Assembly (NCBI RefSeq): GCF_932526225.1
Contig: NC_064044.1
Location: 2,857,001-2,921,000, forward strand
Direction: 5' to 3'
DNA length: 64,000 nt
DNA from: Nematostella vectensis
Lineage: Eukaryota; Cnidaria; Anthozoa; Actiniaria; Edwardsiidae
The notes under the pieces were generated by a model that was given only the letters and a program-made list of their open reading frames with translations, was not told the DNA's origin and ran no database searches. Of the stretch, positions 1 through 15,000 are shown in pieces (the stretch's first letter is position 1; every line of letters starts with the position of its first letter). A program made the position numbers and the translations under genes.

Positions 1-3000
1 TCTATTCTACTAAGATACTACGGTACTACGGTAGGGGTTTGATAGAAAATGTATTTTTTTTCTATTCTACTAAGATACTACGGTAGTACGGTAGGGGTTT
101 GATAGAAAATGTATTCTTTTTCTATTCTACTAAGATACTACGGTAGTACGGTAGGGGTTTGATAGAAAATGTATTTCCTTTTCTATTCTACTAAGATACT
201 ACGGTAGTACGGTAGGGGTTTGATAGAAAATGTAGTACGGTAGGGGTTTGATAGAAAATGTATTTCTTTTCTATTCTACTAAGATACTACGGTAGTACGG
301 TAGGGGTTTGATAGAAAATGTATTTCTTTTCTATTCTACTAAGATACTACGGTAGTACGGTAGGGGTTTGATAGAAAATGTATTTCCTTTTCTATTCTAC
401 TAAGATACTACGGTAGTACGGTAGGGGTTTGATAGAAAATGTAGTACGGTAGGGGTTTGATAGAAAATGTATTTCTTTTCTATTCTACTAAGATACTACG
501 GTAGTACGGTAGGGGTTTGATAGAAAATGTATTTCTTTTTCTATTCTACTAAGATACTACGGTAGTACGGTAGGGGTTTGATAGAAAATGTATTTCTTTT
601 TCTATTCTACTAAGATACTACGGTAGTACGGTAGGGGTTTGATAGAAAATGTATTTCTTTTTCTATTCTACTAAGATACTACGGTAGTACGGTAGGGGTT
701 TGATAGAAAATGTATTTCTTTTTCTATTCTACTAAGATACTACGGTAGTACGGTAGGGGTTTGATAGAAAATGTATTTCTTTTCTATTCTACTAAGATAC
801 TACGGTAGTACGGTAGGGGTTTGATAGAAAATGTATTTCTTTTCTATTCTACTAAGATACTACGGTACTACGGTAGGGGTTTGATAGAAAATGTATTTCT
901 TTTTCTATTCTACTAAGATACTACGGTAGTACGGTAGGGGTTTGATAGAAAATGTATTTCTTTTCTATTCTACTAATATACTACGGTAGTACGGTAGGGG
1001 TTTGATAGAAAATGTATTTCTTTTCTATTCTACTAAGATACTACGGTACTACGGTAGGGGTTTGATAGAAAATGTATTTCTTTTTCTATTCTACTAAGAT
1101 ACTACGGTAGTACGGTAGGGGTTTGATAGAAAATGTATTTCTTTTTCTATTCTACTAAGATACTACGGTAGTACGGTAGGGGTTTGATAGAAAATGTATT
1201 TCTTTTCTATTCTACTAAGATACTACGGTACTACGGTAGGGGTTTGATAGAAAATGTATTTCTTTTTCTATTCTACTAAGATACTACGGTAGTACGGTAG
1301 GGGTTTGATAGAAAATGTATTTCTTTTTCTATTCTACTAAGATACTACGGTAGTACGGTAGGGGTTTGATAGAAAATGTATTTCTTTTTCTATTCTACTA
1401 AGATACTACCATAGTACGGTAGGGGTTTGATAGAAAATGTAGTACGGTAGGGGTTTGATAGAAAATGTATTTCTTTTCTATTCTACTAAGATACTACGGT
1501 AGTACGGTAGGGGTTTGATAGAAAATGTATTTCTTTTTCTATTCTACTAAGATACTACGGTAGTACGGTAGGGGTTTGATAGAAAATGTATTTCTTTTCT
1601 ATTCTACTAAGATACTACGGTAGTACGGTAGGGGTTTGATAGAAAATGTATTTCTTTTCTATTCTACTAAGATACTACGGTAGTACGGTAGGGGTTTGAT
1701 AGAAAATGTATTTCTTTTTCTATTCTACTAAGATACTACGGTAGTACGGTAGGGGTTTGATAGAAAATGTATTTCTTTTTCTATTCTACTAAGATACTAC
1801 GGTACTACGGTAGGGGTTTGATAGAAAATGTATTTTTTTTCTATTCTACTAAGATACTACGGTACTACGGTAGGGGTTTGATAGAAAATGTATTTCCTTT
1901 TCTATTCTACTAAGATACTACGGTAGTACGGTAGGGGTTTGATAGAAAATGTAGTACGGTAGGGGTTTGATAGAAAATGTATTTCTTTTCTATTCTACTA
2001 AGATACTACGGTAGTACGGTAGGGGTTTGATAGAAAATGTATTTCTTTTCTATTCTACTAAGATACTACGGTAGTACGGTAGGGGTTTGATAGAAAATGT
2101 ATTTCCTTTTCTATTCTACTAAGATACTACGGTAGTACGGTAGGGGTTTGATAGAAAATGTAGTACGGTAGGGGTTTGATAGAAAATGTATTTCTTTTCT
2201 ATTCTACTAAGATACTACGGTAGTACGGTAGGGGTTTGATAGAAAATGTATTTCTTTTTCTATTCTACTAAGATACTACGGTAGTACGGTAGGGGTTTGA
2301 TAGAAAATGTATTTCTTTTTCTATTCTACTAAGATACTACGGTAGTACGGTAGGGGTTTGATAGAAAATGTATTTCTTTTTCTATTCTACTAAGATACTA
2401 CGGTAGTACGGTAGGGGTTTGATAGAAAATGTATTTCTTTTTCTATTCTACTAAGATACTACGGTAGTACGGTAGGGGTTTGATAGAAAATGTATTTCTT
2501 TTCTATTCTACTAAGATACTACGGTAGTACGGTAGGGGTTTGATAGAAAATGTATTTCTTTTCTATTCTACTAAGATACTACGGTACTACGGTAGGGGTT
2601 TGATAGAAAATGTATTTCTTTTTCTATTCTACTAAGATACTACGGTAGTACGGTAGGGGTTTGATAGAAAATGTATTTCTTTTCTATTCTACTAATATAC
2701 TACGGTAGTACGGTAGGGGTTTGATAGAAAATGTATTTCTTTTCTATTCTACTAAGATACTACGGTACTACGGTAGGGGTTTGATAGAAAATGTATTTCT
2801 TTTTCTATTCTACTAAGATACTACGGTAGTACGGTAGGGGTTTGATAGAAAATGTATTTCTTTTTCTATTCTACTAAGATACTACGGTAGTACGGTAGGG
2901 GTTTGATAGAAAATGTATTTCTTTTCTATTCTACTAAGATACTACGGTACTACGGTAGGGGTTTGATAGAAAATGTATTTCTTTTTCTATTCTACTAAGA

Positions 3001-6000
3001 TACTACGGTAGTACGGTAGGGGTTTGATAGAAAATGTATTTCTTTTTCTATTCTACTAAGATACTACGGTAGTACGGTAGGGGTTTGATAGAAAATGTAT
3101 TTCTTTTTCTATTCTACTAAGATACTACCATAGTACGGTAGGGGTTTGATAGAAAATGTAGTACGGTAGGGGTTTGATAGAAAATGTATTTCTTTTCTAT
3201 TCTACTAAGATACTACGGTAGTACGGTAGGGGTTTGATAGAAAATGTATTTCTTTTTCTATTCTACTAAGATACTACGGTAGTACGGTAGGGGTTTGATA
3301 GAAAATGTATTTCTTTTCTATTCTACTAAGATACTACGGTAGTACGGTAGGGGTTTGATAGAAAATGTATTACGGTAGGGGTTTGATAGAAAATGTATTA
3401 CGGTAGGGGTTTGATGGAAAATGTATTTCTTTTCTATTCTACTAAGATACTACGGTAGTACGGTAGGGGTTTGATAGAAAATGTATTTCTTTTTCTATTC
3501 TACTAAGATACTACGGTAGTACGGTAGGGGTTTGATAGAAAATGTATTTTCTTTTCTATTCTACTAAGATACTACGGTACTACGGTAGGGGTTTGATAGA
3601 AAATGTATTTCTTTTTCTATTCTACTAAGATACTACGGTAGTACGGTAGGGATTTGATAGAAAATGTATTTCTTTTTCTATTCTACTAAGATACTACGGT
3701 AGTACGGTAGGGGTTTGATAGAAAATGTATTTCTTTTTCTATTCTACTAAGATACTACGGTAGTACGGTAGGGGTTTGATAGAAAATGTATTTCTTTTCT
3801 ATTCTACTAAGATACTACGGTAGTACGGTAGGGGTTTGATAGAAAATGTATTTCTTTTCTATTCTACTAAGATACTACGGTACTACGGTAGGGGTTTGAT
3901 AGAAAATGTATTTCTTTTTCTATTCTACTAAGATACTACGGTAGTACGGTAGGGGTTTGATAGAAAATGTATTTCTTTTTCTATTCTACTAAGATACTAC
4001 GGTACTACGGTAGGGGTTTGATAGAAAATGTATTTCTTTTTCTATTCTACTAAGATACTACGGTAGTACGGTAGGGGTTTGATAGAAAATGTATTTCTTT
4101 TTCTATTCTACTAAGATACTACGGTAGTACGGTAGGGGTTTGATAGAAAATGTATTTCTTTTTCTATTCTACTAAGATACTACGGTAGTACGGTAGGGGT
4201 TTGATAGAAAATGTATTTCTTTTCTATTCTACTAAGATACTACGGTAGTACGGTAGGGGTTTGATAGAAAATGTATTACGGTAGGGGTTTGATAGAAAAT
4301 GTATTTCTTTTCTATTCTACTAAGATACTACGGTACTACGGTAGGGGTTTGATAGAAAATGTATTTTCTTTTCTATTCTACTAAGATACTACGGTACTAC
4401 GGTAGGGGTTTGATAGAAAATGTATTTCTTTTTCTATTCTACTAAGATACTACGGTAGTACGGTAGGGGTTTGATAGAAAATGTATTACGGTAGGGGTTT
4501 GATAGAAAATGTATTACGGTAGGGGTTTGATAGAAATTGTATTTCTTTTCTATTCTACTAAGATACTACGGTAGTACGGTAGGGGTTTGATAGAAAATGT
4601 ATTACGGTAGGGGTTTGATAGAAAATGTATTACGGTAGGGGTTTGATAGAAAATGTATTACGGTAGGGGTTTGATAGAAAATGTATTACGGTAGGGGTTT
4701 GATAGAAAATGTATTACGGTAGGGGTTTGATAGAAAATGTATTACGGTAGGGGTTTGATAGAAAATGTATTTCTTTTCTATTCTACTAAGATACTACGGT
4801 AGTACGGTAGGGGTTTGATAGAAAATGTATTTCTTTTCTATTCTACTAAGATACTACGGTACTACGGTAGGGGTTTGATAGAAAATGTATTTTCTTTTCT
4901 ATTCTACTAAGATACTACGGTACTACGGTAGGGGTTTGATAGAAAATGTACTTCTTTTTCTATTCTACTAAGATACTACGGTAGTACGGTAGGGGTTTGA
5001 TAGAAAATGTATTTTCTTTTCTATTCTACTAAGATACTACGGTAGTACGGTAGGGGTTTGATAGAAAATGTATTTTTTTTCTATTCTACTAAGATACTAC
5101 GGTAGTACGGTAGGGGTTTGATAGAAAATGTATTTCTTTTTCTATTCTACTAAGATACTACGGTAGTACGGTAGGGGTTTGATGGAAAATGTATTTCTTT
5201 TCTATTCTACTAAGATACTACGGTACTACGGTAGGGGTTTGATAGAAAATGTATTTCTTTTTCTATTCTACTAAGATACTACGGTAGTACGGTAGGGGTT
5301 TGATAGAAAATGTATTTCTTTTCTATTCTACTAAGATACTACGGTAGTACGGTAGGGGTTTGATAGAAAATGTATTTTTTTCTATTCTACTAAGATACTA
5401 CGGTAGTACGGTAGGGGTTTGATGGAAAATGTATTTCTTTTCTATTCTACTAAGATACTACGGTAGTACGGTAGGGGTTTGATAGAAAATGTATTTCTTT
5501 TCTATTCTACTAAGATACTACGGTAGTACGGTAGGGGTTTGATAGAAAATGTATTTCTTTTTCTATTCTACTAAGATACTACGGTAGTACGGTAGGGGTT
5601 TGATAGAAAATGTATTTCTTTTCTATTCTACTAAGATACTACGGTAGTACGGTAGGGGTTTGATAGAAAATGTATTTCTTTTCTATTCTACTAAGATACT
5701 ACGGTAGTACGGTAGGGGTTTGATAGAAAATGTATTTCTTTTTCTATTCTACTAAGATACTACGGTAGTACGGTAGGGGTTTGATAGAAAATGTATTTCT
5801 TTTTCTATTCTACTAAGATACTACGGTACTACGGTAGGGGTTTGATAGAAAATGTATTTTTTTTCTATTCTACTAAGATACTACGGTACTACGGTAGGGG
5901 TTTGATAGAAAATGTATTTTTTTTCTATTCTACTAAGATACTACGGTAGTACGGTAGGGGTTTGATAGAAAATGTATTCTTTTTCTATTCTACTAAGATA

Positions 6001-9000
6001 CTACGGTAGTACGGTAGGGGTTTGATAGAAAATGTATTTCCTTTTCTATTCTACTAAGATACTACGGTAGTACGGTAGGGGTTTGATAGAAAATGTAGTA
6101 CGGTAGGGGTTTGATAGAAAATGTATTTCTTTTCTATTCTACTAAGATACTACGGTAGTACGGTAGGGGTTTGATAGAAAATGTATTTCTTTTCTATTCT
6201 ACTAAGATACTACGGTAGTACGGTAGGGGTTTGATAGAAAATGTATTTCCTTTTCTATTCTACTAAGATACTACGGTAGTACGGTAGGGGTTTGATAGAA
6301 AATGTAGTACGGTAGGGGTTTGATAGAAAATGTATTTCTTTTCTATTCTACTAAGATACTACGGTAGTACGGTAGGGGTTTGATAGAAAATGTATTTCTT
6401 TTTCTATTCTACTAAGATACTACGGTAGTACGGTAGGGGTTTGATAGAAAATGTATTTCTTTTTCTATTCTACTAAGATACTACGGTAGTACGGTAGGGG
6501 TTTGATAGAAAATGTATTTCTTTTTCTATTCTACTAAGATACTACGGTAGTACGGTAGGGGTTTGATAGAAAATGTATTTCTTTTTCTATTCTACTAAGA
6601 TACTACGGTAGTACGGTAGGGGTTTGATAGAAAATGTATTTCTTTTCTATTCTACTAAGATACTACGGTAGTACGGTAGGGGTTTGATAGAAAATGTATT
6701 TCTTTTCTATTCTACTAAGATACTACGGTACTACGGTAGGGGTTTGATAGAAAATGTATTTCTTTTTCTATTCTACTAAGATACTACGGTAGTACGGTAG
6801 GGGTTTGATAGAAAATGTATTTCTTTTCTATTCTACTAATATACTACGGTAGTACGGTAGGGGTTTGATAGAAAATGTATTTCTTTTCTATTCTACTAAG
6901 ATACTACGGTACTACGGTAGGGGTTTGATAGAAAATGTATTTCTTTTTCTATTCTACTAAGATACTACGGTAGTACGGTAGGGGTTTGATAGAAAATGTA
7001 TTTCTTTTTCTATTCTACTAAGATACTACGGTAGTACGGTAGGGGTTTGATAGAAAATGTATTTCTTTTCTATTCTACTAAGATACTACGGTACTACGGT
7101 AGGGGTTTGATAGAAAATGTATTTCTTTTTCTATTCTACTAAGATACTACGGTAGTACGGTAGGGGTTTGATAGAAAATGTATTTCTTTTTCTATTCTAC
7201 TAAGATACTACGGTAGTACGGTAGGGGTTTGATAGAAAATGTATTTCTTTTTCTATTCTACTAAGATACTACCATAGTACGGTAGGGGTTTGATAGAAAA
7301 TGTAGTACGGTAGGGGTTTGATAGAAAATGTATTTCTTTTCTATTCTACTAAGATACTACGGTAGTACGGTAGGGGTTTGATAGAAAATGTATTTCTTTT
7401 TCTATTCTACTAAGATACTACGGTAGTACGGTAGGGGTTTGATAGAAAATGTATTTCTTTTCTATTCTACTAAGATACTACGGTAGTACGGTAGGGGTTT
7501 GATAGAAAATGTATTTCTTTTCTATTCTACTAAGATACTACGGTAGTACGGTAGGGGTTTGATAGAAAATGTATTTCTTTTTCTATTCTACTAAGATACT
7601 ACGGTAGTACGGTAGGGGTTTGATAGAAAATGTATTTCTTTTTCTATTCTACTAAGATACTACGGTACTACGGTAGGGGTTTGATAGAAAATGTATTTTT
7701 TTTCTATTCTACTAAGATACTACGGTACTACGGTAGGGGTTTGATAGAAAATGTATTTTTTTTCTATTCTACTAAGATACTACGGTAGTACGGTAGGGGT
7801 TTGATAGAAAATGTATTCTTTTTCTATTCTACTAAGATACTACGGTAGTACGGTAGGGGTTTGATAGAAAATGTATTTCCTTTTCTATTCTACTAAGATA
7901 CTACGGTAGTACGGTAGGGGTTTGATAGAAAATGTAGTACGGTAGGGGTTTGATAGAAAATGTATTTCTTTTCTATTCTACTAAGATACTACGGTAGTAC
8001 GGTAGGGGTTTGATAGAAAATGTATTTCTTTTCTATTCTACTAAGATACTACGGTAGTACGGTAGGGGTTTGATAGAAAATGTATTTCCTTTTCTATTCT
8101 ACTAAGATACTACGGTAGTACGGTAGGGGTTTGATAGAAAATGTAGTACGGTAGGGGTTTGATAGAAAATGTATTTCTTTTCTATTCTACTAAGATACTA
8201 CGGTAGTACGGTAGGGGTTTGATAGAAAATGTATTTCTTTTTCTATTCTACTAAGATACTACGGTAGTACGGTAGGGGTTTGATAGAAAATGTATTTCTT
8301 TTTCTATTCTACTAAGATACTACGGTAGTACGGTAGGGGTTTGATAGAAAATGTATTTCTTTTTCTATTCTACTAAGATACTACGGTAGTACGGTAGGGG
8401 TTTGATAGAAAATGTATTTCTTTTTCTATTCTACTAAGATACTACGGTAGTACGGTAGGGGTTTGATAGAAAATGTATTTCTTTTCTATTCTACTAAGAT
8501 ACTACGGTAGTACGGTAGGGGTTTGATAGAAAATGTATTTCTTTTCTATTCTACTAAGATACTACGGTACTACGGTAGGGGTTTGATAGAAAATGTATTT
8601 CTTTTTCTATTCTACTAAGATACTACGGTAGTACGGTAGGGGTTTGATAGAAAATGTATTTCTTTTCTATTCTACTAATATACTACGGTAGTACGGTAGG
8701 GGTTTGATAGAAAATGTATTTCTTTTCTATTCTACTAAGATACTACGGTACTACGGTAGGGGTTTGATAGAAAATGTATTTCTTTTTCTATTCTACTAAG
8801 ATACTACGGTAGTACGGTAGGGGTTTGATAGAAAATGTATTTCTTTTTCTATTCTACTAAGATACTACGGTAGTACGGTAGGGGTTTGATAGAAAATGTA
8901 TTTCTTTTCTATTCTACTAAGATACTACGGTACTACGGTAGGGGTTTGATAGAAAATGTATTTCTTTTTCTATTCTACTAAGATACTACGGTAGTACGGT

Positions 9001-12000
9001 AGGGGTTTGATAGAAAATGTATTTCTTTTTCTATTCTACTAAGATACTACGGTAGTACGGTAGGGGTTTGATAGAAAATGTATTTCTTTTTCTATTCTAC
9101 TAAGATACTACCATAGTACGGTAGGGGTTTGATAGAAAATGTAGTACGGTAGGGGTTTGATAGAAAATGTATTTCTTTTCTATTCTACTAAGATACTACG
9201 GTAGTACGGTAGGGGTTTGATAGAAAATGTATTTCTTTTTCTATTCTACTAAGATACTACGGTAGTACGGTAGGGGTTTGATAGAAAATGTATTTCTTTT
9301 CTATTCTACTAAGATACTACGGTAGTACGGTAGGGGTTTGATAGAAAATGTATTACGGTAGGGGTTTGATAGAAAATGTATTACGGTAGGGGTTTGATGG
9401 AAAATGTATTTCTTTTCTATTCTACTAAGATACTACGGTAGTACGGTAGGGGTTTGATAGAAAATGTATTTCTTTTTCTATTCTACTAAGATACTACGGT
9501 AGTACGGTAGGGGTTTGATAGAAAATGTATTTTCTTTTCTATTCTACTAAGATACTACGGTACTACGGTAGGGGTTTGATAGAAAATGTATTTCTTTTTC
9601 TATTCTACTAAGATACTACGGTAGTACGGTAGGGATTTGATAGAAAATGTATTTCTTTTTCTATTCTACTAAGATACTACGGTAGTACGGTAGGGGTTTG
9701 ATAGAAAATGTATTTCTTTTTCTATTCTACTAAGATACTACGGTAGTACGGTAGGGGTTTGATAGAAAATGTATTTCTTTTCTATTCTACTAAGATACTA
9801 CGGTAGTACGGTAGGGGTTTGATAGAAAATGTATTTCTTTTCTATTCTACTAAGATACTACGGTACTACGGTAGGGGTTTGATAGAAAATGTATTTCTTT
9901 TTCTATTCTACTAAGATACTACGGTAGTACGGTAGGGGTTTGATAGAAAATGTATTTCTTTTTCTATTCTACTAAGATACTACGGTACTACGGTAGGGGT
10001 TTGATAGAAAATGTATTTCTTTTTCTATTCTACTAAGATACTACGGTAGTACGGTAGGGGTTTGATAGAAAATGTATTTCTTTTTCTATTCTACTAAGAT
10101 ACTACGGTAGTACGGTAGGGGTTTGATAGAAAATGTATTTCTTTTTCTATTCTACTAAGATACTACGGTAGTACGGTAGGGGTTTGATAGAAAATGTATT
10201 TCTTTTCTATTCTACTAAGATACTACGGTAGTACGGTAGGGGTTTGATAGAAAATGTATTACGGTAGGGGTTTGATAGAAAATGTATTTCTTTTCTATTC
10301 TACTAAGATACTACGGTACTACGGTAGGGGTTTGATAGAAAATGTATTTTCTTTTCTATTCTACTAAGATACTACGGTACTACGGTAGGGGTTTGATAGA
10401 AAATGTATTTCTTTTTCTATTCTACTAAGATACTACGGTAGTACGGTAGGGGTTTGATAGAAAATGTATTACGGTAGGGGTTTGATAGAAAATGTATTAC
10501 GGTAGGGGTTTGATAGAAATTGTATTTCTTTTCTATTCTACTAAGATACTACGGTAGTACGGTAGGGGTTTGATAGAAAATGTATTACGGTAGGGGTTTG
10601 ATAGAAAATGTATTACGGTAGGGGTTTGATAGAAAATGTATTACGGTAGGGGTTTGATAGAAAATGTATTACGGTAGGGGTTTGATAGAAAATGTATTAC
10701 GGTAGGGGTTTGATAGAAAATGTATTTCTTTTCTATTCTACTAAGATACTACGGTAGTACGGTAGGGGTTTGATAGAAAATGTATTTCTTTTCTATTCTA
10801 CTAAGATACTACGGTACTACGGTAGGGGTTTGATAGAAAATGTATTTTCTTTTCTATTCTACTAAGATACTACGGTACTACGGTAGGGGTTTGATAGAAA
10901 ATGTACTTCTTTTTCTATTCTACTAAGATACTACGGTAGTACGGTAGGGGTTTGATAGAAAATGTATTTTCTTTTCTATTCTACTAAGATACTACGGTAG
11001 TACGGTAGGGGTTTGATAGAAAATGTATTTTTTTTCTATTCTACTAAGATACTACGGTAGTACGGTAGGGGTTTGATAGAAAATGTATTTCTTTTTCTAT
11101 TCTACTAAGATACTACGGTAGTACGGTAGGGGTTTGATGGAAAATGTATTTCTTTTCTATTCTACTAAGATACTACGGTACTACGGTAGGGGTTTGATAG
11201 AAAATGTATTTCTTTTTCTATTCTACTAAGATACTACGGTAGTACGGTAGGGGTTTGATAGAAAATGTATTTCTTTTCTATTCTACTAAGATACTACGGT
11301 AGTACGGTAGGGGTTTGATAGAAAATGTATTTTTTTCTATTCTACTAAGATACTACGGTAGTACGGTAGGGGTTTGATGGAAAATGTATTTCTTTTCTAT
11401 TCTACTAAGATACTACGGTAGTACGGTAGGGGTTTGATAGAAAATGTATTTCTTTTCTATTCTACTAAGATACTACGGTAGTACGGTAGGGGTTTGATAG
11501 AAAATGTATTTCTTTTTCTATTCTACTAAGATACTACGGTAGTACGGTAGGGGTTTGATAGAAAATGTATTTCTTTTCTATTCTACTAAGATACTACGGT
11601 AGTACGGTAGGGGTTTGATAGAAAATGTATTTCTTTTCTATTCTACTAAGATACTACGGTAGTACGGTAGGGGTTTGATAGAAAATGTATTTCTTTTTCT
11701 ATTCTACTAAGATACTACGGTAGTACGGTAGGGGTTTGATAGAAAATGTATTTCTTTTTCTATTCTACTAAGATACTACGGTACTACGGTAGGGGTTTGA
11801 TAGAAAATGTATTTTTTTTCTATTCTACTAAGATACTACGGTACTACGGTAGGGGTTTGATAGAAAATGTATTTTTTTTCTATTCTACTAAGATACTACG
11901 GTAGTACGGTAGGGGTTTGATAGAAAATGTATTCTTTTTCTATTCTACTAAGATACTACGGTAGTACGGTAGGGGTTTGATAGAAAATGTATTTCCTTTT

Positions 12001-15000
12001 CTATTCTACTAAGATACTACGGTAGTACGGTAGGGGTTTGATAGAAAATGTAGTACGGTAGGGGTTTGATAGAAAATGTATTTCTTTTCTATTCTACTAA
12101 GATACTACGGTAGTACGGTAGGGGTTTGATAGAAAATGTATTTCTTTTCTATTCTACTAAGATACTACGGTAGTACGGTAGGGGTTTGATAGAAAATGTA
12201 TTTCCTTTTCTATTCTACTAAGATACTACGGTAGTACGGTAGGGGTTTGATAGAAAATGTAGTACGGTAGGGGTTTGATAGAAAATGTATTTCTTTTCTA
12301 TTCTACTAAGATACTACGGTAGTACGGTAGGGGTTTGATAGAAAATGTATTTCTTTTTCTATTCTACTAAGATACTACGGTAGTACGGTAGGGGTTTGAT
12401 AGAAAATGTATTTCTTTTTCTATTCTACTAAGATACTACGGTAGTACGGTAGGGGTTTGATAGAAAATGTATTTCTTTTTCTATTCTACTAAGATACTAC
12501 GGTAGTACGGTAGGGGTTTGATAGAAAATGTATTTCTTTTTCTATTCTACTAAGATACTACGGTAGTACGGTAGGGGTTTGATAGAAAATGTATTTCTTT
12601 TCTATTCTACTAAGATACTACGGTAGTACGGTAGGGGTTTGATAGAAAATGTATTTCTTTTCTATTCTACTAAGATACTACGGTACTACGGTAGGGGTTT
12701 GATAGAAAATGTATTTCTTTTTCTATTCTACTAAGATACTACGGTAGTACGGTAGGGGTTTGATAGAAAATGTATTTCTTTTCTATTCTACTAATATACT
12801 ACGGTAGTACGGTAGGGGTTTGATAGAAAATGTATTTCTTTTCTATTCTACTAAGATACTACGGTACTACGGTAGGGGTTTGATAGAAAATGTATTTCTT
12901 TTTCTATTCTACTAAGATACTACGGTAGTACGGTAGGGGTTTGATAGAAAATGTATTTCTTTTTCTATTCTACTAAGATACTACGGTAGTACGGTAGGGG
13001 TTTGATAGAAAATGTATTTCTTTTCTATTCTACTAAGATACTACGGTACTACGGTAGGGGTTTGATAGAAAATGTATTTCTTTTTCTATTCTACTAAGAT
13101 ACTACGGTAGTACGGTAGGGGTTTGATAGAAAATGTATTTCTTTTTCTATTCTACTAAGATACTACGGTAGTACGGTAGGGGTTTGATAGAAAATGTATT
13201 TCTTTTTCTATTCTACTAAGATACTACCATAGTACGGTAGGGGTTTGATAGAAAATGTAGTACGGTAGGGGTTTGATAGAAAATGTATTTCTTTTCTATT
13301 CTACTAAGATACTACGGTAGTACGGTAGGGGTTTGATAGAAAATGTATTTCTTTTTCTATTCTACTAAGATACTACGGTAGTACGGTAGGGGTTTGATAG
13401 AAAATGTATTTCTTTTCTATTCTACTAAGATACTACGGTAGTACGGTAGGGGTTTGATAGAAAATGTATTTCTTTTCTATTCTACTAAGATACTACGGTA
13501 GTACGGTAGGGGTTTGATAGAAAATGTATTTCTTTTTCTATTCTACTAAGATACTACGGTAGTACGGTAGGGGTTTGATAGAAAATGTATTTCTTTTTCT
13601 ATTCTACTAAGATACTACGGTACTACGGTAGGGGTTTGATAGAAAATGTATTTTTTTTCTATTCTACTAAGATACTACGGTACTACGGTAGGGGTTTGAT
13701 AGAAAATGTATTTTTTTTCTATTCTACTAAGATACTACGGTAGTACGGTAGGGGTTTGATAGAAAATGTATTCTTTTTCTATTCTACTAAGATACTACGG
13801 TAGTACGGTAGGGGTTTGATAGAAAATGTATTTCCTTTTCTATTCTACTAAGATACTACGGTAGTACGGTAGGGGTTTGATAGAAAATGTAGTACGGTAG
13901 GGGTTTGATAGAAAATGTATTTCTTTTCTATTCTACTAAGATACTACGGTAGTACGGTAGGGGTTTGATAGAAAATGTATTTCTTTTCTATTCTACTAAG
14001 ATACTACGGTAGTACGGTAGGGGTTTGATAGAAAATGTATTTCCTTTTCTATTCTACTAAGATACTACGGTAGTACGGTAGGGGTTTGATAGAAAATGTA
14101 GTACGGTATGGGTTTGATAGAAAATGTATTTCTTTTCTATTCTACTAAGATACTACGGTAGTACGGTAGGGGTTTGATAGAAAATGTATTTCTTTTTCTA
14201 TTCTACTAAGATACTACGGTAGTACGGTAGGGGTTTGATAGAAAATGTATTTCTTTTTCTATTCTACTAAGATACTACGGTAGTACGGTAGGGGTTTGAT
14301 AGAAAATGTATTTCTTTTTCTATTCTACTAAGATACTACGGTAGTACGGTAGGGGTTTGATAGAAAATGTATTTCTTTTTCTATTCTACTAAGATACTAC
14401 GGTAGTACGGTAGGGGTTTGATAGAAAATGTATTTCTTTTCTATTCTACTAAGATACTACGGTAGTACGGTAGGGGTTTGATAGAAAATGTATTTCTTTT
14501 CTATTCTACTAAGATACTACGGTACTACGGTAGGGGTTTGATAGAAAATGTATTTCTTTTTCTATTCTACTAAGATACTACGGTAGTACGGTAGGGGTTT
14601 GATAGAAAATGTATTTCTTTTCTATTCTACTAATATACTACGGTAGTACGGTAGGGGTTTGATAGAAAATGTATTTCTTTTCTATTCTACTAAGATACTA
14701 CGGTACTACGGTAGGGGTTTGATAGAAAATGTATTTCTTTTTCTATTCTACTAAGATACTACGGTAGTACGGTAGGGGTTTGATAGAAAATGTATTTCTT
14801 TTTCTATTCTACTAAGATACTACGGTAGTACGGTAGGGGTTTGATAGAAAATGTATTTCTTTTCTATTCTACTAAGATACTACGGTACTACGGTAGGGGT
14901 TTGATAGAAAATGTATTTCTTTTTCTATTCTACTAAGATACTACGGTAGTACGGTAGGGGTTTGATAGAAAATGTATTTCTTTTTCTATTCTACTAAGAT

